Shown piece by piece: positions 10,584 to 21,139 of a stretch of 64,000 nucleotides of DNA. The notes beneath the pieces are model-generated. The model saw only the letters and a program-made list of their open reading frames with translations, searched no databases and had not been told where the DNA came from. Position numbers and translations under genes: made by a program. Position 1 is the first letter of the stretch; the number at the start of each line of letters is the position of its first letter. The stretch lies in the NCBI RefSeq assembly GCF_030272615.1, contig NC_081412.1, positions 346,648,169-346,712,168 of the forward strand, given 5' to 3'. This DNA comes from Cryptomeria japonica. Taxonomy: Eukaryota > Streptophyta > Pinopsida > Cupressales > Cupressaceae.

Positions 10584-11461
10584 TGTAATGTCCCCAATTT
10601 GGAGCTAAGGCAAAATTTAATAAGGAATGAATGAATAATTAAAATAAGGCCAAAAAGCTTAAGTATTGTGAATAAATATTTTAATTATTCGTTATGACTT
10701 AATTTAGGGCCATTTTTAAGTTACAAAGTTGTCTCTCCTAGGCGACTTTACTTGGGGGTCATTTAATAATTAAAACAACTTATATTATTTGCCTAAGTTG
10801 CAAATGAGGAATCTTCTAGAGGCATCGAAGCTTTTTGGGAGTGGCTGGGTTATTATTTAAAGGGTTCGATTGAGGAATTGGATTCATTCTATTGATCATT
10901 TATTTCTAAGTTTTCTCTCTGCAAGAAGGCGTGTTTATGCTTTTTCCTAAAGACGAAACCCCTGAGCCTGGAACTTGGACGCAACCCCAAGGTTCTAGTT
11001 CGAATCTTTTTCAGTTTGACATACCCTTGCCAGCTGCAACTACAGTCTCATCTCAGAGGAAGGAAGAGCCAGCAATCATAATTCATACACCAAGATTGAA
11101 GGGTTTCAAAGTGCAAATCAGGCATATTTCTCAGATTAGAATCGCACCTCACAAATCAGCATCCCAACTTATTCAGAAATCTCAGGGAATCGCAGCATAT
11201 CAAGGGACTGGGAATGTTAAAAAGGCAGATTGAAACCTACAGCAAGTTTGGTCTGATAACAGCCTATAATTTGACCCATGTATGTAAAAACTCTGTTTTT
11301 TTGTCAATAAGAGCTCAGTAGTGTTGACCCTTTAGAAATCACCTTGTTTCTATAATCTTCTCGATTGCATGCACAATTTTATTTATGTTGATAATTAAAT
11401 CTGAGTTTAAAATTAGTCAAATCCATACTTTCTATCAAAAAACAGTAGTTAGAATATCTCA
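10584..11461 (+). repeat. LTR1 of element G (extra upstream LTR)
   Basis: 878 bp, TGTAATGTCCCC...ATATCTCA. At several informative sites it agrees with LTR3 against LTR2: GAATAATTAAAATAAGG, ATAAATATTTTAATTATTCG and TATATTATTTGCC. No PBS or internal region follows, only GTGCTAT, which resembles the first seven bases after LTR2 (GTGGTAT). Confidence 0.85.
10937..11233 (+). CDS. Small ORF inside LTR1, unknown
   Basis: 98 codons from ATG to TGA, beginning MLFPKDETPEPGTW. It lies about 80 bp after a TATA-like TATTATTTAAAGGG. The same frame in LTR2 (11820-12050) is cut by a TAG where LTR1 has a Gln-region codon, and in LTR3 a short deletion breaks it. LTR1 therefore has the longest version. It may be an LTR-encoded leader peptide or chance; the protein-level pattern of changes would decide. 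Confidence 0.35.
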   Translation: MLFPKDETPEPGTWTQPQGSSSNLFQFDIPLPAATTVSSQRKEEPAIIIHTPRLKGFKVQIRHISQIRIAPHKSASQLIQKSQGIAAYQGTGNVKKAD

Positions 11462-11468
11462 GTGCTAT

Positions 11469-12344
11469 TGTAATGTCCCCAATTTGGAGCTAAGGCAAAA
11501 TTTAATAAGGAATGAGTGAATGTTAAAATAAGGCCAAAAAGCTTAAGTATTGTGCATAAATGTTTAATTATTCGTTATGACTTGAGTTGGGGCCATTTTT
11601 TAGTTATAAAGTTATCTCTCCTAGGCGACTTTACTTGGGGGTCATTTAATAATTAAAACAACTTCGACTATTTGCCCAAGTTGCTAATGAGGAATCTTCT
11701 AGAGGCATCGAAGCTTTTTGGGAGTGGCTGGGTTATTATTTAAAGGGTTGGATTGAGGAATTGGATTCATTCTATTGATCATTTATTTTTGAGTTTTCTC
11801 TCTGCAAGAAGGCGTGTTTATGCTTTTTCCACAGGACAAAACCCCTAAGCCTGGAACTTGGACGCAACCCCAAGGTTCTAGTTCGAATCTATTTCAGTTT
11901 GTCATACCTTTGCCATTTGCAACTACAGTCTCATCTCAGAGGAAGGAAGAGCCAGAAATCATAATTCATACACCAAGATTGAAGGGTTTCAAAGTGCAAA
12001 TCAGGTGTATTTCTCAAATCAGAATCGCACCTCACAACTCAGCATCCTAGCTCATTCAGAAATCTCAGGGCATCACAGCATATAAAGGGATTGGGAATGT
12101 TAAAAAGGCAGATTGAAACCTAGAGCAAGTTTGGTCTGATAACAGCCCATAGGTTGACCCATGTATGTAAAAACTCTTCTTTTTTGTCAATAAGAGCTCA
12201 GTAATGTTGAACCTTTAGAAATCACCTTGTTTCAATTATCTTCTCAATTGCATGCACAATTTTATATATGTTGAGAATTAAATCTGAGTTTAAAATCAGT
12301 CAAATCCATACTTTCTATCAAACTTTAGTAGTTAGGATATCTCA
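11469..12344 (+). repeat. LTR2 of element G (5' LTR next to the PBS)
   Basis: 876 bp, same ends as LTR1. It is followed by G and then TGGTATCAGAGC, so it is the functional 5' LTR of the internal region. It has private deletions (for example GTTAAAATAAGG and ATGTTTAATTATTCG) not found in LTR1 or LTR3. Confidence 0.88.
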
Positions 12345-12345
12345 G

Positions 12346-12357
12346 TGGTATCAGAGC
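12346..12357 (+). promoter_or_regulatory. Primer binding site of element G
   Basis: TGGTATCAGAGC, the initiator-Met-tRNA type site, one base after LTR2. Confidence 0.88.
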
Positions 12358-12621
12358 TAGTGATCTTGCCAGACTATTGGGGTTTCAGCGTCACATTTCA
12401 ATTTGGTGAATACCCAGATTAATGCATGTCAGTTTGGTGAACTTGCATGTTCGTTTGGAAACTACTCAGATCTTGCATGTTAGTTTAGTGAACTTGCATG
12501 TCAGATTTGGCAACTACCTAGATCTTGCATGTCAGTTTGGCAAACACCAAGATAGTTGAATGTTAAATCTGAGCAGTTCTGGTTAGAGGATTTGTGTTGC
12601 ATGTCAGTTTGTATCAATCTT

Positions 12622-13809
12622 ATGCACTCTAGAGGAGCAGGTCCGCATAGATATTTCACTAGAAATAGATCGGGTCGACAAGAAGAGGAAGCACTTGACG
12701 TGTACGATCCATTAATTGAAGGAATGGTTGAGCAACGAAATGATGGTAATGGGCAAGCCAATATTCAAGACATGTTGGCTCAAATTGCACAACAACAACA
12801 GCAGATGATGCAAACCTTTGTGCAATCACAACAGCAGCTCCTGGCTGCCATTGGGAACCTGCAAGTGCAACAACCGCGGGCGCATAATCAGAATGGAAAT
12901 GGAAGTGATGATGGACATGAAACACAAGGTGCATCTAATGTTGTTCAAACAACATTAACACGGTCTGATTGCCCCATGTGACGTGTATTCCTTCCAAGGC
13001 CTGCAGAAGAAGAGGCGGCACCACAGGTGGAAGAGGATGTTAGCAACATCACTGATGATGTTATGGTTGCATATGATGAATATAGAATGCTTCCGGCTGA
13101 TGGAAGGCAGCTAATGAACATAAATCAGTTCATGAACCAGCGGAAGGATAAATTGAGATACCACCTATAAAGACAAGAACGGAGACCCAGAGGTCAAGCC
13201 AGGCCTAAAGAATTTAAAGATGCAATCAATAAGATCTCTCTGCCAACCTTTGATGGAAGTGGAAAGATTAGTGCCCGGTCATGGATTCACAAGCTTGACA
13301 CATTTTTGTCTTTGAAACCAATGGAAGAGGAGAAGGCGATCCAGTTTGCTACCATGCATCTTGAAGGCATGGCCTATGGCTGGTGGCACCACGGACTAGT
13401 TTCACAAGACCATGGATTTATACACTCGTACAAGGAGTTTGTGAGTAAATTGATAGCCCGATTTGATAGAAAAGATGTGGAAGTCTACTATAGAGACTTA
13501 GCACAGCTGAAGCAGTTGGGACATGTGGAATCCTATATCAATGAGTTCCATAAGATAGCGGTAATGCTTCCAGATATGTCAGAGAAACGAGTCGCCATGC
13601 TATTTGTTGAAGGCCTAAGTGACAATCTAAGGGGTTTGGTCAAGGCGCATAATCCTAATACCTTGCATGATGCCATTGGGTTGGCTCTTGATCTTGAGAC
13701 CTCATCTTCTTTTCAGCCACACAAGAAGAACTTTAGGAATAAGAAATCGAATGATGAATCAGATGAGAAGGCTCCCATTCAGCCCAAGAGCACATCTCCT
13801 AAGGTATAA
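12622..13809 (+). pseudogene. Element G gag
   Basis: One frame from ATG 12622 (MHSRGAGPHRYF), with in-frame stops at 12979, 13168 and 13807. The N-terminal part has a Gln-rich helix (QIAQQQQQMMQTFVQSQQQL). The Ty3 capsid-type Gag domain follows at about 13230-13700, with the family pattern LEGMAYGWW, F.SKLIARF, YYRDLAQLKQ, YINEFHKIAVMLPDMSE and LFVEGLSDNLRGLVKA. The frame then continues into the zinc knuckle and protease, so gag and pro were one polyprotein. The stops make it inactive. Confidence 0.8.
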
Positions 13810-15003
13810 AAAGAGTCAATAAATGAGTTAAGAAGAAAGAACCTTTGCTTTAATTGCAAAGTACATTGGGAACCAGGGCATAGATGTCTTGGTAAGGGCA
13901 AGGTTCATCTTATTGAGGTGATATCTGATGTGGACAGCGATGAGGATAATGAGTATGATGACGGAACACGTGGTACTTTTGCTTCCCTATCTGGTGGATC
14001 TAGAGATCATCTTTTCATGTTAAATGGGATTGTCAAAGGACAAAAAGTTATGTGTATGGTAGACAGTGGTGCTACACATAACTTTATTGATGAGGAATTT
14101 GTAGTCAGGGAAGGGCAACAAGTAGAAGACTTTTCCGGGTTCAACGTCATGTTGGCAAATGGATCCAAAATCAATTGCATAAGAAGAATACCAAGGTTGA
14201 GCATTCAATTAGATAATTATACTTTTGAAGATAAATACTATGTTGCTTGAATTGATGGGTCTGAAATAGTTTTGGGTGTACCGTGGTTGAAATCTCTTGG
14301 AAGGCACATCCAAGATTTCAATAACATGGAGCTTGAATTTACTTTTGAAGGTAAACAAATTGTGTTGAAAGCTACCCGAAGTGATAACCCAAAAGTTGGG
14401 GCAGCCAAGTGTTTGCAAGCTTACATGGATGATGAAAATACCATTGAGAGGTATGGGAATAAATCAGAGTATCCTGTTGATGACAGCAGCAGCATATCTC
14501 CTTCTATTCATGTCATGACAGCCTTGGTACACGGAGATATAATATCTTCATGTGATGATACTTCATGCTTCACAATGGCACTGGACAAAGGTATACACTC
14601 AGAAAATTCCTCGGTAGCAAAAGAATTACATCATCATTTTACAACCTTAGTGGATTCATCTCTTGAATTTGGTGTAACCAGTATGCATGACGACATTACT
14701 ACTCCAGATTCATCTGACTATATGGATACATATGTGGGATCATATATGACCAATGTTCTTCAAGGAGAAGGGTCTGTAAATGTTGATATTGGCTTGCGGT
14801 TGAGTAATGATACTTGGAATGATGATTTGTTTTTACGGACAGCAAATGTTTGGTCAAATTTGAGTGCACTTCAACAGTGGGATTATGGCAGTATGCTTCA
14901 TAGTTTTGGGCATCATCATGTTTACCCCGGTTTAGAGCAGTGGAGATTTGAAGTGGAAGCACTGAGACTTGTTTGGGATCCAGGTATTGCTTGGTGTTCC
15001 TGA
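13810..15003 (+). pseudogene. Element G zinc knuckle, aspartic protease and unique tail
   Basis: Same frame as gag. The knuckle LCFNCKVHWEPGHRC (about 13846-13890) is the form usual in Ty3 elements. The protease follows at about 14000-14370 with the catalytic motif VDSGATHNFI (near 14059), a TGA at 14248-14250 and then GVPWLKSLG. After about 14400 the frame runs another 200 codons to 15003 (Asp/Ser-rich, ending PGIAWCS) with no reverse transcriptase motif. The polyprotein was thus closed off after protease. The replacement tail matches nothing I know. Confidence 0.72.
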
Positions 15004-15045
15004 TCTGAATCAAATTTGGTTCTTATGATTGCTTGGGCAAGCAAT

Positions 15046-15062
15046 CTTGGGGTGGGAAGAAT
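15046..15062 (+). promoter_or_regulatory. Polypurine tract of element G
   Basis: CTTGGGGTGGGAAGAAT directly precedes LTR3. Confidence 0.75.
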
Positions 15063-15937
15063 TGTAAATGTCCCCAATTTGGAGCTAAGGCAAAATTTAA
15101 TAAGGAATGAGTGAATAATTAAAATAAGGCCAAAAAGCTTAAGTATTGTGCATAAATATTTTAATTATTCGTTAGGAATTAAGTTGGGGCCATTTTTAAG
15201 TTATAAAGTTATCTCTCTTAGGCGACTTTACTTGGGGGTCATTTAATAATTAAAACAACTTATATTATTTGCCCAAGTTGCTAATGAGGAATCTTCTAGA
15301 GGCATTGAAGCTTTTTGGGAGTGGCTGGGTTATTATTTAAAGGGTTCGATTGAGGAATTGAATTCATTCTATTGATCATTTATTTCTGAGTTTTCTCTCT
15401 GCAAGAAGGCGTGTTTATGCTTTTTCCTCAGGATGAAACCCCTGAGCCTGGAACTTGGATGCAACCCCAAGGTTCTAGTTCAAATCTATTTCAGTTTGTC
15501 ATACCTTTGCCAGATGCAACTACAATCTCATCTCAAAGGAAGAGCTAGAAATCATAATTCATACACCAAGATTGAAGGGTTTCAAAGTGTAAATCAGGCG
15601 TATTTTTCAGATCAGAATCGCACCTCACAAATCAGCATCCCAGCTCATTCAGAAATCTTAGGGAATCACAGCATATCAAGGGACTAAGAATGTTAAAAAG
15701 GCAGATTGAAACCTACAGAAAGTTTGGTCTGATAACAGCCCATAAATTGACCCATGTATGTAAAAACTCTGTTTTTTTGTCAATAAGAGCTCAGTAGTGT
15801 TGAACCTTTAGAAATCACCTTGTTTCTCTAATCTTCTCAATTGCATGCACAATTTTATTTATGCTGAGAATTAAATCTGAGTTTAAAATCAGTCAAATCC
15901 ATACTTTCTATCAAAAATCAGTAGTTAGGATATCCCA
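15063..15937 (+). repeat. LTR3 of element G (3' LTR)
   Basis: 875 bp, starts TGTAAATGTCCCC (one extra A) and ends GGATATCCCA. It matches LTR1 and LTR2 along its length. Confidence 0.88.
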
Positions 15938-16419
15938 ACACCTCTTCAACTTCTCCTGCCCTTTTGTGTTCACTTAATGTTGTGAGGTATTCACACATCG
16001 CCCCATCGCAAATGGGGACCCCCACTTTTTCGCTTTCTAGGTTAGTCGTCTTAGCTTAGTTGTTAGTTGATGTCGGGTCTTAGCTATTAGCCTTTGCATT
16101 AGAGAGATCTAGGTCATCAAGAAGTCAAGAGTCAGATGTGTAGTCTTGCATGAGTGTGAAGAAAGTAAGTTTGCAAGGTCTAGATATCAAGAGTTCAACC
16201 ATGAGTAAGGAAGGTTTGCCAATTTGAAGGTCACTTCAAGTGCTCCTCTTAAAGGAAAGAACTTCACTTCATGAACATTCAATGTGTAGTGAATTTCTTA
16301 CACTTCTCCCACAGAGCGAAGACTCTCTCTAAGTTCTCATGTTGAGCAAGTTATCGGGTATTGAAGTTGAGAGCGTAAGTGAAAATGAGCAAAGGGAAGT
16401 TTGGTCTTGGTTTGAAATC

Positions 16420-17965
16420 CACTTCATGAGCTTAACCTCAGGAGCAAACTTCATCTTCAAAGCATCAGGAGTGAATTTCACCTTCAAAACTTCATGAACT
16501 CAGGGTTTGGAGCGAACTTCATGCTTGAGAGGATTGGAGCACAAAACGAACTTCATGACTTGCTGCCCTGGAGCGAACTTCATGACTTCACTTCTTGGAG
16601 CGAACTTCATGAGTGAGACTTTTGGAGCGAACTTCATGTTTGAAGGATTTGGAGCGAACTTCATGAATGAGGAGATTGGAGCGAATTTCACTTTCAACTT
16701 TCATAAACAAGGTTGGCAATAGAGGAATGAAGTGAAGAATTTGAGAGCACTTACTTCATGAGTTCACCTTTTGGAGCGAAGTTCTAACTTCATGAGTTGA
16801 TGATCTCAAGCGAACTTCGTGAGTTGAGGTTTTGGAGCAAATTTCACCTTCAAGGCTTCATGAGCGAAATGGAAAGATAAAGAGATGAAGGAACCACTTA
16901 CTTCATGTTTAAACATTCACAAGCGAACTTCATGACTTGCTGCCTTGGAGCGAACTTCATGACTTGCTACCTTGGAGCGAAATTCATGACTTCACCTCTT
17001 GGAGCGAACTTCATGAGTTGCCACCTTGGAGCAAAATTCATACTTCATGAGTCAACAAGAGCGAAATTCCAGCTTCATGAGTTGCCTTCTTGGAGCGAAC
17101 TTGAACTTCCTGACTTGCCTTCTTAGAGCGAACTTCATGACTTGCCTTCTTAGAGCGAACTTCACGACTTGCCTCCTTGGAGCGAATTTCATCAATCAGC
17201 ATACACAAGCAAGCCTACATGAGCGAAGTTGAATGAGAAATGAAGAATGATCGCCTTGAATGGATTCAATGCCAAGTGAACTTCATAACTTCATGTCTTG
17301 GAGCGAACTTCATGACTTCACCTTTTGGAGCGAACATGAACTTCATGAGTTGCAAGTTTGGAGCGAACTTCATGACTTTGCATTTTGGAGCGAATTTCAT
17401 GCTTCATAAGTTGGGTTTTTGGAGCGAACTTCAGGTTTGAGAGATTTGGAGTGAATTTCATGTTTGGAAGAGACAAGCAAGCTTAGCAAGCAAGGCAATG
17501 GAAATAAGACTTCATGTGCACACCCCTTAGAGCGAAATTTACAACTTCATGAGTTGCCTTCTCAGAGCAAAATTTTCCAACTTCATGAGTTGCCTCCTTG
17601 GAGCGAATTTTACAACTTCATGAGTTGCCACCTTGGAGCGAATTTACAACTTCATGAGTTGCCATCTTGGAGCGAACTTCAGGAGTTGAGGATTTGGAGC
17701 GAATTTCTACAAAGGTGAACTTCATGACTTAGAAGATTGGAGCGAATTTCATGAATAAGCAAGGTGATTGAAACAAGTTTCACATGCACACCATCTAGAG
17801 CAATCTTCATCTTCAAACCTATGCAAGCAAATCTCAACTTCATGAATTAGCATGCATGAGCGAATTTCATATTGAATTTCACAAACTCAACATGCAAGAG
17901 TGAACTTCATGATTTGACCTACATGATCAAACTTCACAATTTGAAGGGTATGAGCGAAGTTCAAG
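16420..17965 (+). repeat. Minisatellite with core GGAGCGAACTTCATGA
   Basis: Dozens of units, mostly 24-33 bp and often exactly 27, built from TTGGAGCGAACTTCATGA plus a variable 9-15 bp (GACTTGCTGCC and GAGTTGCCACC types). Units of 27 keep a reading frame, which makes spurious ORFs reading GANFMTCCL over and over. Lack of one continuous frame and the position inside a solo LTR argue against a protein. It lies upstream of the LTR TATA box, so it could be an enhancer-like array. Confidence 0.9.
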
Positions 17966-18723
17966 AAAATGAAGAAGAGTAAGACAAGGACAACTTCATG
18001 AAAATCAAGGGTGGAGTAACCTTCAAGAGCTCCTCCCCAAAGAGCGCTAAGACAACTTCAAGTGTTGCTTCATGAGGGTGAATTCTCTTTATATGCTTTT
18101 ATTAAACCTATATATCAAGTGTATTTGATACTTGCTTGTTTCTTTTGCAAGAGATGGAGAAAGAAATAAGGGGATCACACAAGAAGCATTCACTTGATCT
18201 ACGACATCAACGATGTGAAAGGAGTCACAAGAGAAGGAATTCCAAAAGGAGAGGGGCCGTGGTGACATCAGAAGTACATCAATACTTCAAAACCAAGACC
18301 TACATCGAGCACGATTGAAGAAGCAGATAGTTTCAGAAGAGTTAATCAAAGTTTGCTTCTCATCATCATCATCACATTGAGCGACTGAATAATGTTGAGT
18401 ATCAAGAGATATCTCTCAACATCCCTTCATGATGATGAATCAAATCAAGTTTACAAGTGCAAGATTGAGGTGGCAGCCCAGTCATCCCTTCCACCAATCC
18501 GAGGGGTCCGCATCAACACGTCCAAGTTCAATGAATCAAGCTCATATATGAAGGCACAAACTCCAACGTAACTACCCTCAATATCTATTGGTCCACACTC
18601 TCTGAATGTAATTCTCTCATTGGCTAAGAAGAGTTTGTTATAACAAACCCTAATTAGGGTTTATTGTGAAATCTTGGCCATTGATGGAGATTCAATCTTG
18701 GCCATTCATTGTAAATGAGCTCT

Positions 18724-18732
18724 CTATAAAAG
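18724..18732 (+). promoter_or_regulatory. TATA box of the solo LTR
   Basis: CTATAAAAG in a context (GAGCTCTCTATAAAAGCTCA) typical of plant LTR promoters. Transcription would start near 18760. Confidence 0.6.
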
Positions 18733-19622
18733 CTCAGACTCTTCATTTGTAAAGGTTAATAGTTAGTTAATAGCTAATAGTGAATAGAGAAATAGATAGT
18801 TAGTGAATAGAATAGCATAGAATAGAAATTAGATTAGGAGAAGGCAAAGATTGTTGCTAAACCTTGTTGTAGAGAACAATTGATTTCATTGAAGTTATGG
18901 TGAATTTGATTTGTTGCTTCAACAACTCGCATGGTCTTTACTTCTCAATTTACTTTCATGTTGATTAGTTTGAATGGAGGAAATTGTTGAATGTATTCAT
19001 GAGGAATCTGCCTAGTCCATACCACTAGCCTCTTACTGATTGTAAGCGTGCCTTGTGTGGTCAACTGAAACGATATGAGCTTAACTTCGAATCATTCTAC
19101 ATTCATTGCTTATGCATTAACTTGAATGGTGATCAATGTTTGATGGTATTGATTCGAATATCTTTGAAATATCCTCAGAAGATTGCACTGAGCTTGAGTC
19201 AAATTGTTCAAGTTGATGGTGAGACCTCACTCAGTAGGATTCCATCTAATCATTCACTCATCTTCCAACATTCTTAGGATTAGAATAGACTCTCTCAACC
19301 CCTCATCTTTTGTCATTTTTTAAAACTCCAGCTAGTTTAAGATCAAAAGCATCACCATATTGTAACATCAAATGATCTAAGTTCCAGCTAATCAAGCATC
19401 CACGCATTCTAATGTAAGTCCCCTTGTGATTCCAGCATAATCACATCAACCAACTGAGCTTATCCACACGTAGTGACCCTACATTCATGAACCTTGGAGT
19501 CTTCTCAAGTGATCCTTAAGCTAACCTTCAGCATTTGAGAGATTTTGTTCAAGAGAGGATAAGATACTTTTGGGTATTTTATTCTGTGATCGCATGTGCC
19601 TAAAAAACACATCAACACTTAA

Positions 19623-21139
19623 GTCTACACATTTAGGGATTTTTCTAAATGTTTTACTACGAAAGTAATGCAGAAAATATGATATTGTCAAACAGCTTGC
19701 TTCTATTCTCTTTTCATTATATTTCCCTTGTCATTCATTCTTCCCACGTAGATTCTTCCTCTACATCCTATTAGTCAAATTATCATGCACATTAACTCCT
19801 CTAACAACTTCTACAACACTCACAATTTCCTTGAACTTCTACAATCTTGTAAAATGGTTGACTTAGCGTGATTGTTTGCTTTTACAACCACCATTTTCTA
19901 GTTGGCATCCTACCTTTTGCTTTTCCATCTTCTACATGCCACATCAGCTTGCCACTTATACCTGCCAATATGTTATTTTCTTGTCACCTAAGGATTTTTT
20001 CACATGTAATTTCTTTAACTAGTGCAAACCATTTAATCCTAACACCCTTTTGACAAGTTGCCTTGTCATCTGCCAACTTTGCTTGCTTCCAACATGTTGC
20101 TACACTACCATTTCAAGTACCAAACAGTTAACCTCATGGAAAGAGATATCCCCTTCTACTTTGTTTGGCTTTCCATTTCACCTGCAACATATGCACATTC
20201 AAACCAACACATCATGGCATTGCATGGGATAAAATAATCCCTCGCCAACTGAATAAACTCCTAACATAAATTTGTCTAAGATGTATCATGTAATCATGTT
20301 TGCAACATCCAAATACTAACTTAATGATAAAAGTCAAGCATCCATAATCTAATCATTCACATATTAATTTCACAATCTAAGTCTAGCATTGTCTTTAATC
20401 ACAATACAACGCATAAACAATTTAAGTCAAGGTCCATAGTTTAAGCTATTGCTAAGCTAAATTATAACTAAGCTACTTTGGGGAGAAGTGAGGGGTTTTT
20501 GGGCCATGACAGGTTTGCAGCAATCAAATTTGTTCCTTTTTCCAATGTCGGGGTTTGCACTTTGTATCCAATGGCATTAACAAGTGGAAGGGGAAGCCAA
20601 AGCATTGGCAACAAGAATGTTGCTTAGTAGCATGACATGCCAAGGCTAATGACAAGCCAAGGCTAATGACAAGATCAATCATTTGCAACTATAACATATT
20701 GAAGATAAGTGGAGGTACCAATCGCCTCAAATACTACCTTGCATAAATTATTGGTCACGACATCAAATCGTAGCCAATGTGAGCCAAAGGTTGCACAGGA
20801 GATGAATACGACCCTCATTTTGATAGAGCAAAAAGAAAAATTGAGAGGATAAGAAAATTTGCACACATTGCAGTAGTAATGAATCAAAACGTGGCACAAA
20901 AAATCAACGATAGAAACAAGGACGTCAATTGTGGGGTCTTCTCATGGCCCACAAATTCATGGCACATCAAACTTCATCCAACTCCAACCAAATGCAGTCA
21001 GAGAGATTTTCTGTTCCACAAAACACGCCAAGTTTGAAGTCTTTGCTTAAAGGTATAGGTTAGAACAAGGAGAGGCATGATGAAGCAAGCATGTGTGTTC
21101 AATTTTTTGGTACCACAACAACCTTCTATCCAACATGGC
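19623..21139. other. No recognisable gene
   Basis: Short scattered ORFs only. A 17-bp unit (GCCAAGGCTAATGACAA) is duplicated at 20639-20672. Its last part (about 20900-21130) may be the eroded N-terminus of the hAT transposase that follows, but I see no BED finger. Confidence 0.4.

Larger units (their letters stand above)
10584..15937 (+). mobile_element. Element G: gag-protease-only Ty3-type element with three LTRs
   Basis: Order: LTR1 (10584-11461), 7-bp spacer GTGCTAT, LTR2 (11469-12344), PBS (12346), gag-protease frame (12622-15003), PPT (15046-15062), LTR3 (15063-15937). The internal region is only 2.7 kb and lacks reverse transcriptase, RNase H and integrase, like the TR-GAG type of plant elements. 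Outer flanks (ACGCT at 10579, ACACC at 15938) match only 3 of 5, so no clear target duplication is seen. Confidence 0.8.
15978..19617 (+). mobile_element. 3.6-kb solo LTR with perfect target duplication
   Basis: Ends are TGTTGTGAGG and CACATCAACA, with a TGTTG/CAACA terminal inverted repeat. CTTAA flanks it on both sides (15973-15977 and 19618-19622). No PBS, PPT or internal region is present, so an element has been reduced to one LTR by recombination. It carries a TATA box (CTATAAAAG, 18724-18732) after TTATTGTGAAATCTTGGCC. The minisatellite at about 16420-17965 fills much of the part upstream of the promoter. The parent lineage cannot be named without its coding region. Confidence 0.85.

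Noticed and set aside
10579-15942. ACGCT/ACACC as target duplication of element G
   Set aside because: Only three of five bases match, which is not enough to claim.
16507-17718. Several ORFs reading GANFMTCCL-like repeats
   Set aside because: They come from 24-33-bp minisatellite units that are often multiples of three. The frames are short, shift repeatedly and lie in a solo LTR upstream of its promoter.
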